A program made the position numbers and the translations under genes. A stretch of 64,000 bases of DNA from positions 68,174-132,173 of the forward strand of contig JAVJRN010000041.1 of NCBI GenBank assembly GCA_040218415.1, read 5' to 3'. The DNA is from JAVJRN01 sp040218415 (lineage in GTDB: Bacteria; Bacteroidota; Bacteroidia; Cytophagales; Cyclobacteriaceae). Below, one piece after another: positions 1 to 8,783 of this stretch; position 1 is the stretch's first letter; each line of letters begins with the position of its first letter. Under the pieces are notes generated by a model, which was given only the letters and a program-made list of their open reading frames with translations, had not been told where the DNA came from and searched no databases.

Positions 1-354
1 TCTGGTTTTACGACCCACTTTTTGATAATATAAAGGCAGTGCAACGTTTTCTACTGCATTTTTAAAATTGAGTAGGTTGAAAGATTGAAATACAAACCCT
101 ATCAACTCATTACGCAACGTTGCAGATTTACCTTCGGATAAGTTTTTGATTAAATGCCCTCCTAAGTGATATTCGCCTTTGTCATAACTATCAAGGATTC
201 CGAGTATATTGAGCAACGTAGATTTTCCTGAACCAGAAGTTCCCATAATTGACACAAGCTCTCCTTCCTCAATTTTCAAGTTGATGCCTTTTAGCACAGG
301 TATTGATTGCTTTCCGAGATGATAGGATTTTTGGATATCCTTAAGTTCAAGCAT
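1..354 (-). CDS. ABC transporter ATP-binding protein, LolD/MacB type (3' end cut off by window)
   Basis: The reading frame starts at the ATG at 354 and runs off the left edge, giving 118 residues of a roughly 220-residue family. The N-terminus MLELKDIQKSYHLG is typical of LolD/MacB/FtsE-like ATPases. A perfect Walker A (GTSGSGKST, about residues 35-43) and the Q-loop region (FVFQSFNLL) are visible; signature and Walker B lie outside. Such ATPases power FtsX/MacB-type permeases that extract lipoproteins or export small molecules from the inner membrane. The partner permease cannot be seen and may lie to the left. Specificity between LolD and MacB cannot be decided from this part. Confidence 0.9.
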   Translation of the reverse strand, partial: MLELKDIQKSYHLGKQSIPVLKGINLKIEEGELVSIMGTSGSGKSTLLNILGILDSYDKGEYHLGGHLIKNLSEGKSATLRNELIGFVFQSFNLLNFKNAVENVALPLYYQKVGRKTR

Positions 355-501
355 TTTTAGGTTGTTGAGGGGTTAAAGAAGGTGCAGTCATGTAACGAGA
401 AAAGTCATATAAAAGATACCTCGAACTAGAGTTTTCATGGGATAAGATGTCAAAAGATGTCATGCCTCATTCTCCTGTTTTTAATAACATTTCCACTTTT
501 T

Positions 502-532
502 TTTGTTCTACTCAAGTATTCTATATTATTTG
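502..532 (+). promoter_or_regulatory. Candidate Bacteroidota-type promoter for the DUF4403 gene
   Basis: A -33-like TTTG (502-505) is followed after 18 nt by TATTATTTG (524-532), one base longer than the Bacteroidota -7 consensus TAnnTTTG. It lies 19 bp upstream of the ATG at 552. The match is imperfect and judged by eye only. Confidence 0.35.
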
Positions 533-551
533 CTTCAATAAAAAATAACAC

Positions 552-1934
552 ATGATCAAGAAAGGGCTTTGGGTCTTCATTATTTTACTTACAGTTTCTT
601 GTGATCGATCAAAACCTGAGCAAGAGGCCGACACCAGAAAGAAGGACTTACCTCCTTCGCGTATCAATATTGAGGTGGATTTTCCAATCAAAGAATTAGA
701 AGCTGGAGTGAACTCGGTATTAAAAACCCAACTCCTTGATGCTACCCTGCCTATAGGCAAAGAAGGTGATACACTCTTTCTTAAAATCAAAAAAAATGCA
801 AAGCTAAACTTGGCCGTCAAAGGACTTACGGCTTATGCTGCCATTCCACTCGAAATAGAAGTTGCGGTTAAGCAGAAGGTGATGGGTATCTCATTTTCCA
901 CACAAGACTCCCCGGTGATTTTTAATGGTACAGCCACAGCAAAAGCAGATTTCGATATCAACGAAAATTGGGATTTAACACTTGACTGTAGCTGGTTGGG
1001 CCTAGAATTATCATCAACTCCTTCGATAAAAGTGATGGGGTTGAAAATTGATATTGAAGGGTTAGTTAACTCGCAACTAGAAAAAAATCAAGATAAAATC
1101 TCAGATGCTATTTGCACCGCGCTTAATCAAACAGTGGACTTTCGCGGCATGATGACTAATGTGTGGGCAGATATGCAAAAGCCCATTCGAATTGCCAAAA
1201 AAGATTTTAAACTTTGGCTCAACATTGCTCCAGAAACATTAGGCGCTCAACTCAAATCTAAAAATGATACGATCTCATTTTTGACCACTTTGGTATCCAA
1301 TTTTGAAATATCGCCCATTCCGAGCGAGAAAAAGCCTAGCACATTGCCAAGAAAAGGACTTCCAGAACAAAATGCTTCTTATCTACTGGCTTATATTGAT
1401 GCTAGCTTTCCCTTTGATATTATAGCTGAAATAGCCGAACTACAGCTTGGAAGAATGCCTATAACTGTTCAAGGATATCAATCTGTGGTGAAGGCCGTTA
1501 AAATTAGCGCTGACAAAGGCAACAAAATAAAAATTGATCTGAGCTTAGCTGGAGATTATGCCGGTGGAATTACGGTCATTGGTAAGCCCCATTTATCTGA
1601 TGATTACATACTGACTGTCAAAGATTTCAAATTTAAATTAAGTCCTGAAGGGGAACTAGCCGATGCTGCGGATTGGATGCTCGAAGAGTTCATCGGATCG
1701 TATATCGACCAATACCTTGAATTCGACCTTAAGAAACAAATAAATATGCTGGACTCACTAGCCAATGCAGGCATAGCCAAGGAACCTCTAGGAGACAAGA
1801 TCAATTTTGCATTAAAAGTAGATAAAATTCAACCTTACTATCTCGATGTGCAAAAGGATAGGCTTTCTTGGGTTATGTTGATCAATGGAAAACTAGACAT
1901 AGACTTGAAGCAAGGAATTTTCAAAAAGCATTAA
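552..1934 (+). CDS. DUF4403 family lipoprotein
   Basis: The 460-residue protein has a short signal peptide ending in the lipobox LTVSC (Cys17), so it should be lipid-anchored in the cell envelope. The rest, beginning with the segment NIEVDFPIKELEAGVNSVL and rich in alternating beta-strand patterns, matches my recollection of DUF4403, a Bacteroidota/Proteobacteria envelope family. The family's function is unknown; I infer a tubular lipid-binding type of fold only weakly. It is divergent from the ABC ATPase to its left. Its stop codon overlaps by 3 nt with the stop of the convergent lipoprotein gene, leaving no room for a terminator between them. Confidence 0.8.
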   Translation: MIKKGLWVFIILLTVSCDRSKPEQEADTRKKDLPPSRINIEVDFPIKELEAGVNSVLKTQLLDATLPIGKEGDTLFLKIKKNAKLNLAVKGLTAYAAIPLEIEVAVKQKVMGISFSTQDSPVIFNGTATAKADFDINENWDLTLDCSWLGLELSSTPSIKVMGLKIDIEGLVNSQLEKNQDKISDAICTALNQTVDFRGMMTNVWADMQKPIRIAKKDFKLWLNIAPETLGAQLKSKNDTISFLTTLVSNFEISPIPSEKKPSTLPRKGLPEQNASYLLAYIDASFPFDIIAEIAELQLGRMPITVQGYQSVVKAVKISADKGNKIKIDLSLAGDYAGGITVIGKPHLSDDYILTVKDFKFKLSPEGELADAADWMLEEFIGSYIDQYLEFDLKKQINMLDSLANAGIAKEPLGDKINFALKVDKIQPYYLDVQKDRLSWVMLINGKLDIDLKQGIFKKH

Positions 1935-2686
1935 TCCTTATTTATACAATTTACTCTTACTGGAATAACAGTTCCTTCTGGTTGTGCTTGGCATACTCCG
2001 CCTTCCACTTGAAATTGATATCCAAAAAGTAGCGTAACCCCAATGTCATAATCGCCTTCCTGTGGCATCTCCAAGGATACGCCTGCGGCGTTAGTCACTG
2101 GCTGAAGCCAAACCTCACTGTGGTAGTCAATAGCATCTTGTACTTTCAACCATTCATTTTCCCAAATTCCTGTCCCACATGGTGTAGTTTGTAGCTGTGC
2201 ATTGATATTGCAAAAGTTTCCTTGAGCAATACGGGCAAGCACTGGATGAATAGTAATGCGTCGGCGAGATATGGATTGTATCAGGGTTATTTCCGCGCCT
2301 TCTGTGGGGTATTGATTGTCAAAGAGTTGGTTAAAATCTATTCTTACCGTATCTCTAATTACAGCATCACAAGGATCATTATTGCCGACATGGCCTAATT
2401 CAAAGAAAGCGTTTAGCGGCTGAGATCCGCCCCACTGACCATCCCAAACGGCATAAAAATCATGCTCTTGACAGCCTCCATCGTATTGTACAATGACATC
2501 CCATCCCTTTTGATCCGGTGTTATTCCTATAATCTCGAAAGGATCCAGCAGGAACCCTGACAAGTCATCGCCTAGCAGATATTGATTATCACTATCTGAG
2601 GCTATTGCTGTAGCATCAAGCGCTGTATCATAGCAGCTAAAACAGACAACCCCCAACAGCATCAACCACATTATTCTCTTTCTCAT
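1931..2686 (-). CDS. Hypothetical Cys-rich lipoprotein
   Basis: I do not recognise this protein. I chose the ATG at 2686, not the upstream in-frame start at 2746, because it places a clean SPII signal peptide at the N-terminus: MRKR, a hydrophobic stretch, then lipobox VCFSC with Cys18. The mature 234 residues are beta-rich, with several further cysteines (for example YDGGCQEHD, NNDPCD, GNFCNI, TTPCG, GGVCQ) that could form disulfides after export. No catalytic motif is apparent. It converges on the DUF4403 gene, with overlapping stop codons at 1931-1934. Confidence 0.65.
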   Translation of the reverse strand: MRKRIMWLMLLGVVCFSCYDTALDATAIASDSDNQYLLGDDLSGFLLDPFEIIGITPDQKGWDVIVQYDGGCQEHDFYAVWDGQWGGSQPLNAFFELGHVGNNDPCDAVIRDTVRIDFNQLFDNQYPTEGAEITLIQSISRRRITIHPVLARIAQGNFCNINAQLQTTPCGTGIWENEWLKVQDAIDYHSEVWLQPVTNAAGVSLEMPQEGDYDIGVTLLFGYQFQVEGGVCQAQPEGTVIPVRVNCINKD

Positions 2687-2746
2687 CACGCCGTATATTT
2701 CTTTTAAGACACGAACCAATTCAAACAAGTTGGATAGATCGCTCAT

Positions 2747-3111
2747 ATTTTACGTAAATAAAGCATACGATTAATAAATTTTTATCGCTTAGTCTTCTTT
2801 CAAAATTAATTGCCTGTGGACATTGCGAAGAATGGAGCGACTCTGGTAACAGCTTGATTTCCATCATATAGCCATAAAAAAGGGAGTGAGAAAACTCACT
2901 CCCTAAGATCGATCCTGTCTACTGGTTGGGATCAACCTAATCACCGCCTAAAATATAACTTGCCTTAACAAATTAGAATGCAAGTATAGAATAGTTGCCA
3001 CTCAGCATCATTAACATTTCATACCAACGTGCATATTTCTTATTGAAACGGAAGAATTAGGGTTTAAAGCTGAATTAGGTTCCTTCGTCATCATCCTACT
3101 ACCTTTGTCTT
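2747..3111. other. 365-bp non-coding gap holding a leftward terminator
   Basis: No open frame of note. Apart from the hairpin at 2875-2904 and a small stem GGTTG-ATCC-CAACC (minus strand, around 2921-2934), the gap carries upstream sequence for the divergent genes on either side. A perfect -7-type box TACCTTTG sits at 3100-3107, only 4 nt before the ATG at 3112, with no convincing -33 element. Confidence 0.5.
2875..2904 (-). terminator. Strong rho-independent terminator, leftward
   Basis: A perfect 10-bp stem (arm AGGGAGTGAG) with a 4-nt loop is followed on the minus strand by a run of at least six T. No minus-strand gene lies between it and the rightward gene at 3112, so it does not terminate any annotated gene. 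It ends a possible short leftward transcript starting in the gap. Confidence 0.75.
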
Positions 3112-5706
3112 ATGGTTTTCAAAACGATGCTAAGAACTACTGTCTTATTTGTATTCTTGTTATTTCATTTACCAAACTATGGACAAAGCTTAACGAGAAT
3201 AGAAAAATTTATTGAAAGGGAGGAATATGATAAGTTTAAAGACATTCTCGATAAAAGTGAAGAAAAAGACTCCACGAGAATAGGTGTAAAATATTATTAC
3301 AGTAAATATTTTAGCACTGAAAATAAGCCTTTTTTCAATATTGATTCTGCCGCTTATTATATTCAAAGATCCATCACATTGTATAATTCCGCTTCCGCTG
3401 AGATCATCGAGGAACTAAAAAGTGATGGGATAAATGAACAGATAATACTTAGCCAAGAACAAATAGTTCATCAACTATCCTTTGAGAGAGCAAAAGAAAA
3501 TTTAACATTAAGCGCTATCAACGATTTTATTGATCGATTTGAAAATGCTAAAGAATACCCCCAAGCTATACTGTTGCGCGACAGCTTGGCCTTTGAGCAG
3601 ACACGCTTGAATCCCTCGGCTAAAAACTATCTTCAATACATCAAAGCTTACCCACAATCAGCTTATAAGACAAAGGCTCAGGAAGTCTATGATTCATTGA
3701 GCTACGTCGAAAATACAAATCCTCAAAATCTTAAATCATTAGAAAAATTTCTCATTGATTATCCTAAAAGTCCATATAGAAAATTAGCCATTTCTCAAAT
3801 ATATCAATTGAGTACTGCCAATCATGAACTTAGCAATTATTTGCAATTTATTAATCGTTATCCCACGAGCGGAGAAGTCAGTCTGGCTGCCAATTTTGCT
3901 TACCATCTCGATAAGCTAGCTACGCTTAAAGCCTTGGCAGAGTACTCGATTGCAGATTCATTAAAATCAAGTTATCGATTAGAACTGGGTTTATGGTATC
4001 CATTTTTCAACAACAATGGGATTGGCTTCTTTAATGCATCAGGTGAGACTGGTCTTAATCCTCAGTTTTTGGAAATCAAAGATCAAATAAAATGTGACGG
4101 ACTGTCTGATGTTGTATTTACTGCAAAAGATCAAGAAGGCATATGGTCGGTGTATAATAGAGCAGGAAGAGCGCTCGTTCGTAACGTTGCACCTAGCTCC
4201 CTACAAATTATCGACCAGCAGGTTTTTACAGTTACTCATGAAAGAAAATCAAAAGCATTTCATCTATCGGGAAAGTTGCTGGTGGAAAATTTTGAAAATC
4301 TCGAAATAATCAATACTAGTTGGTTGGTAGTTACAAAAAATTCAAGAAAATCATTGTTCAATTTTCAAGGTGAAGCGTTTATCACTGATTTTGAAAGCAT
4401 TGAAAAGGAGGGGCCATTTTATATTTTCACAAATCAGGAGAATTTCTTTGTACTAAATGACCAGTCACCATTGCACCAATCGAAATTAGCTGAAATTCAA
4501 GACCTTATTCAAATCGAAGACTATGAATACGTTAATAACCATCTCATCGTATTTAAAGGAGATGAAGAGGCTTTGATTGATGTGAAATTAAATTATCGAG
4601 TGGAATGGGGAGATCATGAAATCTATTTTGACTACAATCAATGGGTCGTTGAAACCGCCAATTCTTTCAAGGTATTAGATCCTGATATAAGTATTGGCGA
4701 TATTTCTTACCGTCAAATATTATCCAATGCAGGTTGGCTAGCCCTTAAAAAACAATCGAGTTGGTCCTTGAAATCAAGAAAAAACCTTAATGCCGAATTA
4801 GATCAACTTGACTCGGTCTATTTACTGGACGAATACGCCGCACTAGTATTGGAGTCAGATTCCAGTTATTTGCTTTTTCAAAATGGCATAAAACGTACGC
4901 TCAAAGAGGAATCGAATGTGGTGAAATTACCAAGTGCGCAGGGTTTATTGCATCACTATATACAGTTTGAAAATGAGGATGGAAAGGTGATTTTGGATTC
5001 CATTGGTAAGGAATATTTCATTGGCCAATATGACAACTTATTTGTGGTCGGAGACGATTTATTCAGGTTCAGCAACAAAGGAAAAATAGGCCTGATTAAT
5101 CTCAATGGAGAAATTGTATTAAAACCAATATACGATATAGCCGAGAGAGATCAGTCTTTAATATATCTATTGAGTAAATCAATGATTGGAGCCTATGACG
5201 CTGACAACAAGGTGCTTATTGAACCAAAATACGATCAAAAAGTAGAACTTCTTGGAAACGGGTATTTGGCCAAAAAAGGGAGCGAATACCTGTGGATCAA
5301 CGCCAGCAACAGCAACCAATTAAAAAAGTCGTATAAGGAAATAAAAAGTTGGAATGATACGGCTGTTTGGGTAAGAGATGATCTTTATTGGAGTTTGATC
5401 ACCAATAAAGATGAAACTATTTTATCGGGAATATCATCATTTGAAAAGGTCATCAGCGGTGATCAAAATCATATTTACGCTATCCACAAGGCTGGTAAAT
5501 ACGCGCTCTATTCAACAAAAAAAGGAGCAATCTCTGATTTTATCTTTAACGCTGTTCTTTCCGTTGGTGAGAAGCTTCTATTCTGCGAGCAGAAGCTTGA
5601 CCTAGCTGGCTATTTTGTTGTGACTTACTTTAGCGGTCAAGGCGAAAAAGTGATCTCTCAAGCATACAAGGAAGGAAATTATGATCAGATTTGGTGTAAT
5701 GAATGA
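3112..5706 (+). CDS. Exported WG-repeat-containing protein
   Basis: The 864-residue protein starts with a signal peptide (hydrophobic VLFVFLLFHLP, probable cleavage near YGQS). An alpha-helical, TPR-like N-terminal third (for example KSLEKFLIDYPKSPYRKLAI) is followed by a long beta-rich part. Towards the C-terminus there are WG-type repeats of the pattern GKIGLINLNGEIVLKPIYD and MIGAYDADNKVLIEPKYD. WG repeats are thought to mediate protein interaction; no enzyme motif is seen. It is probably periplasmic or surface associated. A second ATG at 3127 (MLRTTVL) also gives a good signal peptide and fits better if the TACCTTTG box at 3100-3107 is a real -7 element. It stands alone, with no operon partner. 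Confidence 0.7.
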   Translation: MVFKTMLRTTVLFVFLLFHLPNYGQSLTRIEKFIEREEYDKFKDILDKSEEKDSTRIGVKYYYSKYFSTENKPFFNIDSAAYYIQRSITLYNSASAEIIEELKSDGINEQIILSQEQIVHQLSFERAKENLTLSAINDFIDRFENAKEYPQAILLRDSLAFEQTRLNPSAKNYLQYIKAYPQSAYKTKAQEVYDSLSYVENTNPQNLKSLEKFLIDYPKSPYRKLAISQIYQLSTANHELSNYLQFINRYPTSGEVSLAANFAYHLDKLATLKALAEYSIADSLKSSYRLELGLWYPFFNNNGIGFFNASGETGLNPQFLEIKDQIKCDGLSDVVFTAKDQEGIWSVYNRAGRALVRNVAPSSLQIIDQQVFTVTHERKSKAFHLSGKLLVENFENLEIINTSWLVVTKNSRKSLFNFQGEAFITDFESIEKEGPFYIFTNQENFFVLNDQSPLHQSKLAEIQDLIQIEDYEYVNNHLIVFKGDEEALIDVKLNYRVEWGDHEIYFDYNQWVVETANSFKVLDPDISIGDISYRQILSNAGWLALKKQSSWSLKSRKNLNAELDQLDSVYLLDEYAALVLESDSSYLLFQNGIKRTLKEESNVVKLPSAQGLLHHYIQFENEDGKVILDSIGKEYFIGQYDNLFVVGDDLFRFSNKGKIGLINLNGEIVLKPIYDIAERDQSLIYLLSKSMIGAYDADNKVLIEPKYDQKVELLGNGYLAKKGSEYLWINASNSNQLKKSYKEIKSWNDTAVWVRDDLYWSLITNKDETILSGISSFEKVISGDQNHIYAIHKAGKYALYSTKKGAISDFIFNAVLSVGEKLLFCEQKLDLAGYFVVTYFSGQGEKVISQAYKEGNYDQIWCNE

Positions 5707-5769
5707 TCAAAAAGTTATTCCAATTCCTTTGATTAAAGTTATCTTTAGAATAGAAATAAAAATAACCAA

Positions 5770-6018
5770 GTGCTAGAAAAAAGATTCGAAAGATTAAGTT
5801 TTGTAGAACGTGCGCGTCATGTAAGATTCAACGGAGAATTTATTACTTCAATACGCTACTATGCCTATAAAATCAATCTCTATCTTTTAGGTAAAATGTA
5901 CATTGAAGTGTTTTTTCATCACTTACATGATCGAGTAGAAAAAATTGAAATACTCGACAAGAACTCAAAACGAATAAAATTTTATACGGATCAAATCAAG
6001 CTTAAAGACCTAACCTAA
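5770..6018 (+). CDS. Small conserved-looking hypothetical protein (82 aa)
   Basis: An 82-residue basic protein starting at GTG 5770, about 60 bp after the WG-repeat gene. It is rich in Arg, Lys, Tyr and Phe (segment RYYAYKINLYLLGKMYIEVF) and has no signal peptide or known motif. The composition, the alternating pattern and its placement next to coaE suggest a real gene, but I cannot name the family. Its 3' end overlaps the convergent coaE gene by 17 bp, so transcripts of the two are antisense to each other at their ends. Confidence 0.55.
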   Translation: MLEKRFERLSFVERARHVRFNGEFITSIRYYAYKINLYLLGKMYIEVFFHHLHDRVEKIEILDKNSKRIKFYTDQIKLKDLT

Positions 6019-6589
6019 GCTTTTCATCAATCTCTAGAATTTGGGGAATCAGCAGTTGGTCTTCATTCATGATGACGTAATCGGCAGCATTCTTCTTCAT
6101 GTCTTCTGCCCACTGCTTCGCAATAATTGACTTAATCTCTTCTTCAGACCTTTGTGGGTCGCGCTTTTTTATTCTGCGAATGCGTAGTTCTTCGCTCGCG
6201 CTTACATGAATAATTTTATCAAGTGCTTTATAGGAGCCAGATTCGAAAAGTAATGCTGCCTCTTTTAGTACGTATGGGCTTTTTTGGTCGCTGACCCACT
6301 GACTAAAATCATTACCTACAGCTGGGTGGACAATTACATTTAGGTGATCGAGAAGCGACTGGTTATCAAAGACTTTTTCAGCAATCAAACGTCGATTAAG
6401 ATTATTGTTAGTGTAAGCTTGGTGACCAAATAACGAAATGATCTTATTCTTGACTGCTTCATCATGATTCATGAGCCACTTGGCTCGATCATCAGCAAAA
6501 TAAATAGGAACTTGAAGTATATGAAAAAATTTGGCCGCTGTACTCTTTCCAGCACCAATGCCACCAGTTATACCTACTTTTAGCGTCAT
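6002..6589 (-). CDS. coaE: Dephospho-CoA kinase
   Basis: CoaE phosphorylates the 3'-hydroxyl of dephospho-CoA, the last step of coenzyme A synthesis, in the cytoplasm. The 195-residue length is normal. The Walker A motif GGIGAGKST is at residues 9-17, followed by the family hallmark YFADDRAK (substrate-binding Asp) and the lid region with RIRRIKKRDPQRSEEEI. The ATG overlaps the stop of the upstream ybbR-like gene by 4 nt (ATGA), indicating translational coupling. It is the last gene of the leftward housekeeping run that starts at leucine dehydrogenase. Confidence 0.96.
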   Translation of the reverse strand: MTLKVGITGGIGAGKSTAAKFFHILQVPIYFADDRAKWLMNHDEAVKNKIISLFGHQAYTNNNLNRRLIAEKVFDNQSLLDHLNVIVHPAVGNDFSQWVSDQKSPYVLKEAALLFESGSYKALDKIIHVSASEELRIRRIKKRDPQRSEEEIKSIIAKQWAEDMKKNAADYVIMNEDQLLIPQILEIDEKLRLGL

Positions 6590-7518
6590 TCTAATCTATT
6601 TGCTCTTATTTTGATATTCTCCGGAACGACCTCCAGCTCGATCAGCTGTTCTGGATAATACATGAGCATAGCGAGTACTGTTGAGTCATTTTCATCAAAC
6701 ATCGTGTAATCAGCTGTTATGGCAAAATCTTCAACTTTATACTCTTGCCTTGCAGAATTACGAATGGTAAACACGACATCTACCGTCTCTCTATCGAGCA
6801 CTACGGACGAGTCTTGCGGGAAATTCACCTGCTCAATGGGCACAGCAATTTTCAATCGATCAAATTTCTCAACATTAAATTTCACACGAACCTCGGATGG
6901 CTCTGATTGTATAAAATAACCATCAGGAACATAAACTTCCACCGACTCATTAAAATCTTCATCTATTCCAGATTCTTTCGGATAAATGAAATAATGATCA
7001 TCGAGTGTATCTAAGTAGAGTTGCGGCCCACTGAAAACAACAGTATCAGGATCAATCTTTATAGGAGAAGTCAGGCGATATCCTTCTCCCATTGACAAGG
7101 AAACAGAATCAACCACTAAGGCTAAATTTTTAATGACCTTTTTCTCAATATTGATAAATAAAGTATCAGTAATTAAAAAATTGACATTGAGGCCATCAAG
7201 CTTCTCTTTTACTATTGGGAGCAGGGAAGACCTGGTATAAAAGCTGATTTCCGACGGATTATCAAGTTCGATGGATATTGGCGTATTAAATAGTAAAAGC
7301 GTTTTCCTTACCAAATTCCAACCTCCACTTGTAACATCGATCATGACCCCTTTAGGCAATGGCTCCATCACGATAACGCTATCGCGGTTAAAGACCCATT
7401 CTATAGGATAATTGATGCGCGCGCTGTAATTTTTATTCAACGCATTAAAACACCAAAAGGTAGTCGCCCCTATTATCGAGAGCAAAACTACCTTCCAGTT
7501 ATCTAGAGCATTAGTCAA
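6586..7518 (-). CDS. YbbR-like domain protein (CdaR-like)
   Basis: A 310-residue single-pass membrane protein: a hydrophobic anchor at about residues 8-27, then an extracytoplasmic part built of YbbR-like repeats (segments of the type LALVVDSVSLSMGEGYRLTS and VVFSGP..YLDTLDDHY). In Firmicutes the homologue CdaR modulates the cyclic-di-AMP synthase CdaA. No cdaA is next to it here; in many Bacteroidota the gene sits between yajC and coaE, exactly as in this window. It is coupled to coaE by a 4-nt overlap and lies 10 nt downstream of yajC. The molecular role in this organism is not established. Confidence 0.85.
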   Translation of the reverse strand: MTNALDNWKVVLLSIIGATTFWCFNALNKNYSARINYPIEWVFNRDSVIVMEPLPKGVMIDVTSGGWNLVRKTLLLFNTPISIELDNPSEISFYTRSSLLPIVKEKLDGLNVNFLITDTLFINIEKKVIKNLALVVDSVSLSMGEGYRLTSPIKIDPDTVVFSGPQLYLDTLDDHYFIYPKESGIDEDFNESVEVYVPDGYFIQSEPSEVRVKFNVEKFDRLKIAVPIEQVNFPQDSSVVLDRETVDVVFTIRNSARQEYKVEDFAITADYTMFDENDSTVLAMLMYYPEQLIELEVVPENIKIRANRLE

Positions 7519-7528
7519 AACGCTATAA

Positions 7529-7837
7529 TTACTTAGTATCCGTTAGACGCTTACTTGAATCTAAAGATATTGATGATTTTTCTACTACTAATTTGTTGCC
7601 TCTGTCAACATCAAGAACTATTCGTGTATCTTCTACACCAACGACCTTTCCGTGGATGCCACCAACGGTAACCACTTCATCTCCTTTTTTAATAGCCTCG
7701 ATAAATTTTTTCTGATCTTTTTGCTTCTTCTGTTGTGGACGAATAAAAAAGAAATAGAATATGGCAATCATACCACCCAGCATTATGAACTGCGTGTAGT
7801 TTCCCCCACTTGCTTGGAGTAATAGTGTTTTAATCAT
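7529..7837 (-). CDS. yajC: Preprotein translocase subunit YajC
   Basis: A 102-residue protein with the YajC layout: short N-terminus, one transmembrane helix (about residues 16-32, ending IFYFFFIRPQQKK), then a basic cytoplasmic part with the conserved segment KKGDEVVTVGGIHGKVVGVED. YajC is an accessory subunit of the SecDF-YajC complex that assists SecYEG export. secD and secF are not nearby, as is common in Bacteroidota. It sits between the DUF1573 lipoprotein (13 nt upstream) and the ybbR-like gene in the same run. Confidence 0.96.
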   Translation of the reverse strand: MIKTLLLQASGGNYTQFIMLGGMIAIFYFFFIRPQQKKQKDQKKFIEAIKKGDEVVTVGGIHGKVVGVEDTRIVLDVDRGNKLVVEKSSISLDSSKRLTDTK

Positions 7838-7850
7838 AATTGGTTATTAA

Positions 7851-8372
7851 TTAAGCAGGATTTTGTGTCTCGCTTTTATTTACGTTCGCTTTAATTCTAA
7901 CTCTATTGATTTTAGGGTACGTGTTGGCAGTGATTGTTACCGTCTTGTTTTGTACACCTGGCTTACTTTTACTGTTAAATCTCACTTGGATTTCTCCTTC
8001 TTCACCTACAGCAATTGGTTCCTTTGGCCATACAGGTACAGTACAACCACAAGAGGCGGTCGCCGATGATATAATCAAGGGTGCATCTCCTACATTTTTA
8101 AATTTGAATAGTTTTTCTACAATGTCGCCTTCATTTATGGTACCAAAATCGTGATCTTCCACTTCAAATTGCATCTCCGGAAGTGGCCCTTCTGGTTTTA
8201 CTTCCGGCACATTAGCTGTTGCTGCTGGCTTTGATCCTCCTTGCTTGGCTTCTAGCTCGGCTATTTTACCTTCAAGTCGAGCTATTTTAGATTCTGCCTC
8301 CTTGTTTGAACAGCTAAATAATACCGCACCAACAAACATGACAGCTACTAGTTGAATAAAATGTCTTTTCAT
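7851..8372 (-). CDS. DUF1573 domain lipoprotein
   Basis: The start was set at the ATG at 8372 because it yields an SPII signal (MKRHFIQLVAVMFVGAVLFSC, Cys near residue 21) and is preceded by AAAGAG as a ribosome-binding site. A predicted coiled coil (AESKIARLEGKIAELEAK) and a Pro/Ala linker lead to a single DUF1573 domain (FEVEDHDFGTINEGDIVEKLFKFKNVGDAPLIISSATASCGCTVP in parts), an Ig-like fold of the ASPM/SPD-2/Hydin type. The CGC motif is typical. Its role is unknown; the location before yajC is a common Bacteroidota arrangement. Confidence 0.88.
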   Translation of the reverse strand: MKRHFIQLVAVMFVGAVLFSCSNKEAESKIARLEGKIAELEAKQGGSKPAATANVPEVKPEGPLPEMQFEVEDHDFGTINEGDIVEKLFKFKNVGDAPLIISSATASCGCTVPVWPKEPIAVGEEGEIQVRFNSKSKPGVQNKTVTITANTYPKINRVRIKANVNKSETQNPA

Positions 8373-8472
8373 CTCTTTATAATTTTTGTTTAGTATTTTC
8401 AATAACATACAAAATTAACCATCAGATAGTTTTATCAACCATCAATTATCCTAATGAAATGTTAAAGATTGG

Positions 8473-8772
8473 TTAATTACTTTTTATTTGGGAAATCAGC
8501 CCATTGACATCATCGAGCAAGCGCTCTGCTTTTTCTTTTGCATCATTCACTATTTTTTCACCTTCTGATTTTGCCTCATTTTCAAGCTTATCCGATGATG
8601 CAGAAAGGTCATCCAGCAAGTCCTCTAGATTCTTTTTATACTTGTCTAACCGATAAGTCAATCGATCTCTTGTATTTGTCCCTTTGTCAGGAGCAAATAA
8701 TATTCCAAGAACTCCGCCTATTGCAATGCCGAATATTAAACTGAAAAATGAACTTCCTGATCCTTTGCTCAT
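8473..8772 (-). CDS. YtxH domain-containing protein
   Basis: A 99-residue protein with a glycine-rich transmembrane segment (FFSLIFGIAIGGVLGILFAPDKG, about residues 8-30) followed by a charged amphipathic helix with many Lys, Asp and Glu. This is the YtxH (gas-vesicle GvpP-like) pattern, often annotated as a general-stress membrane protein. It lies 11 nt downstream of nusB, so it is probably cotranscribed. No catalytic function is expected. Confidence 0.88.
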   Translation of the reverse strand: MSKGSGSSFFSLIFGIAIGGVLGILFAPDKGTNTRDRLTYRLDKYKKNLEDLLDDLSASSDKLENEAKSEGEKIVNDAKEKAERLLDDVNGLISQIKSN

Positions 8773-8783
8773 AATGTGTGTAT

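Noticed and set aside
1..354. ATPase at the left edge as the partner of the FtsX/MacB permease at 54025
   Set aside because: They are 54 kb apart with no sequence evidence of pairing; an adjacent permease outside the window is more likely.
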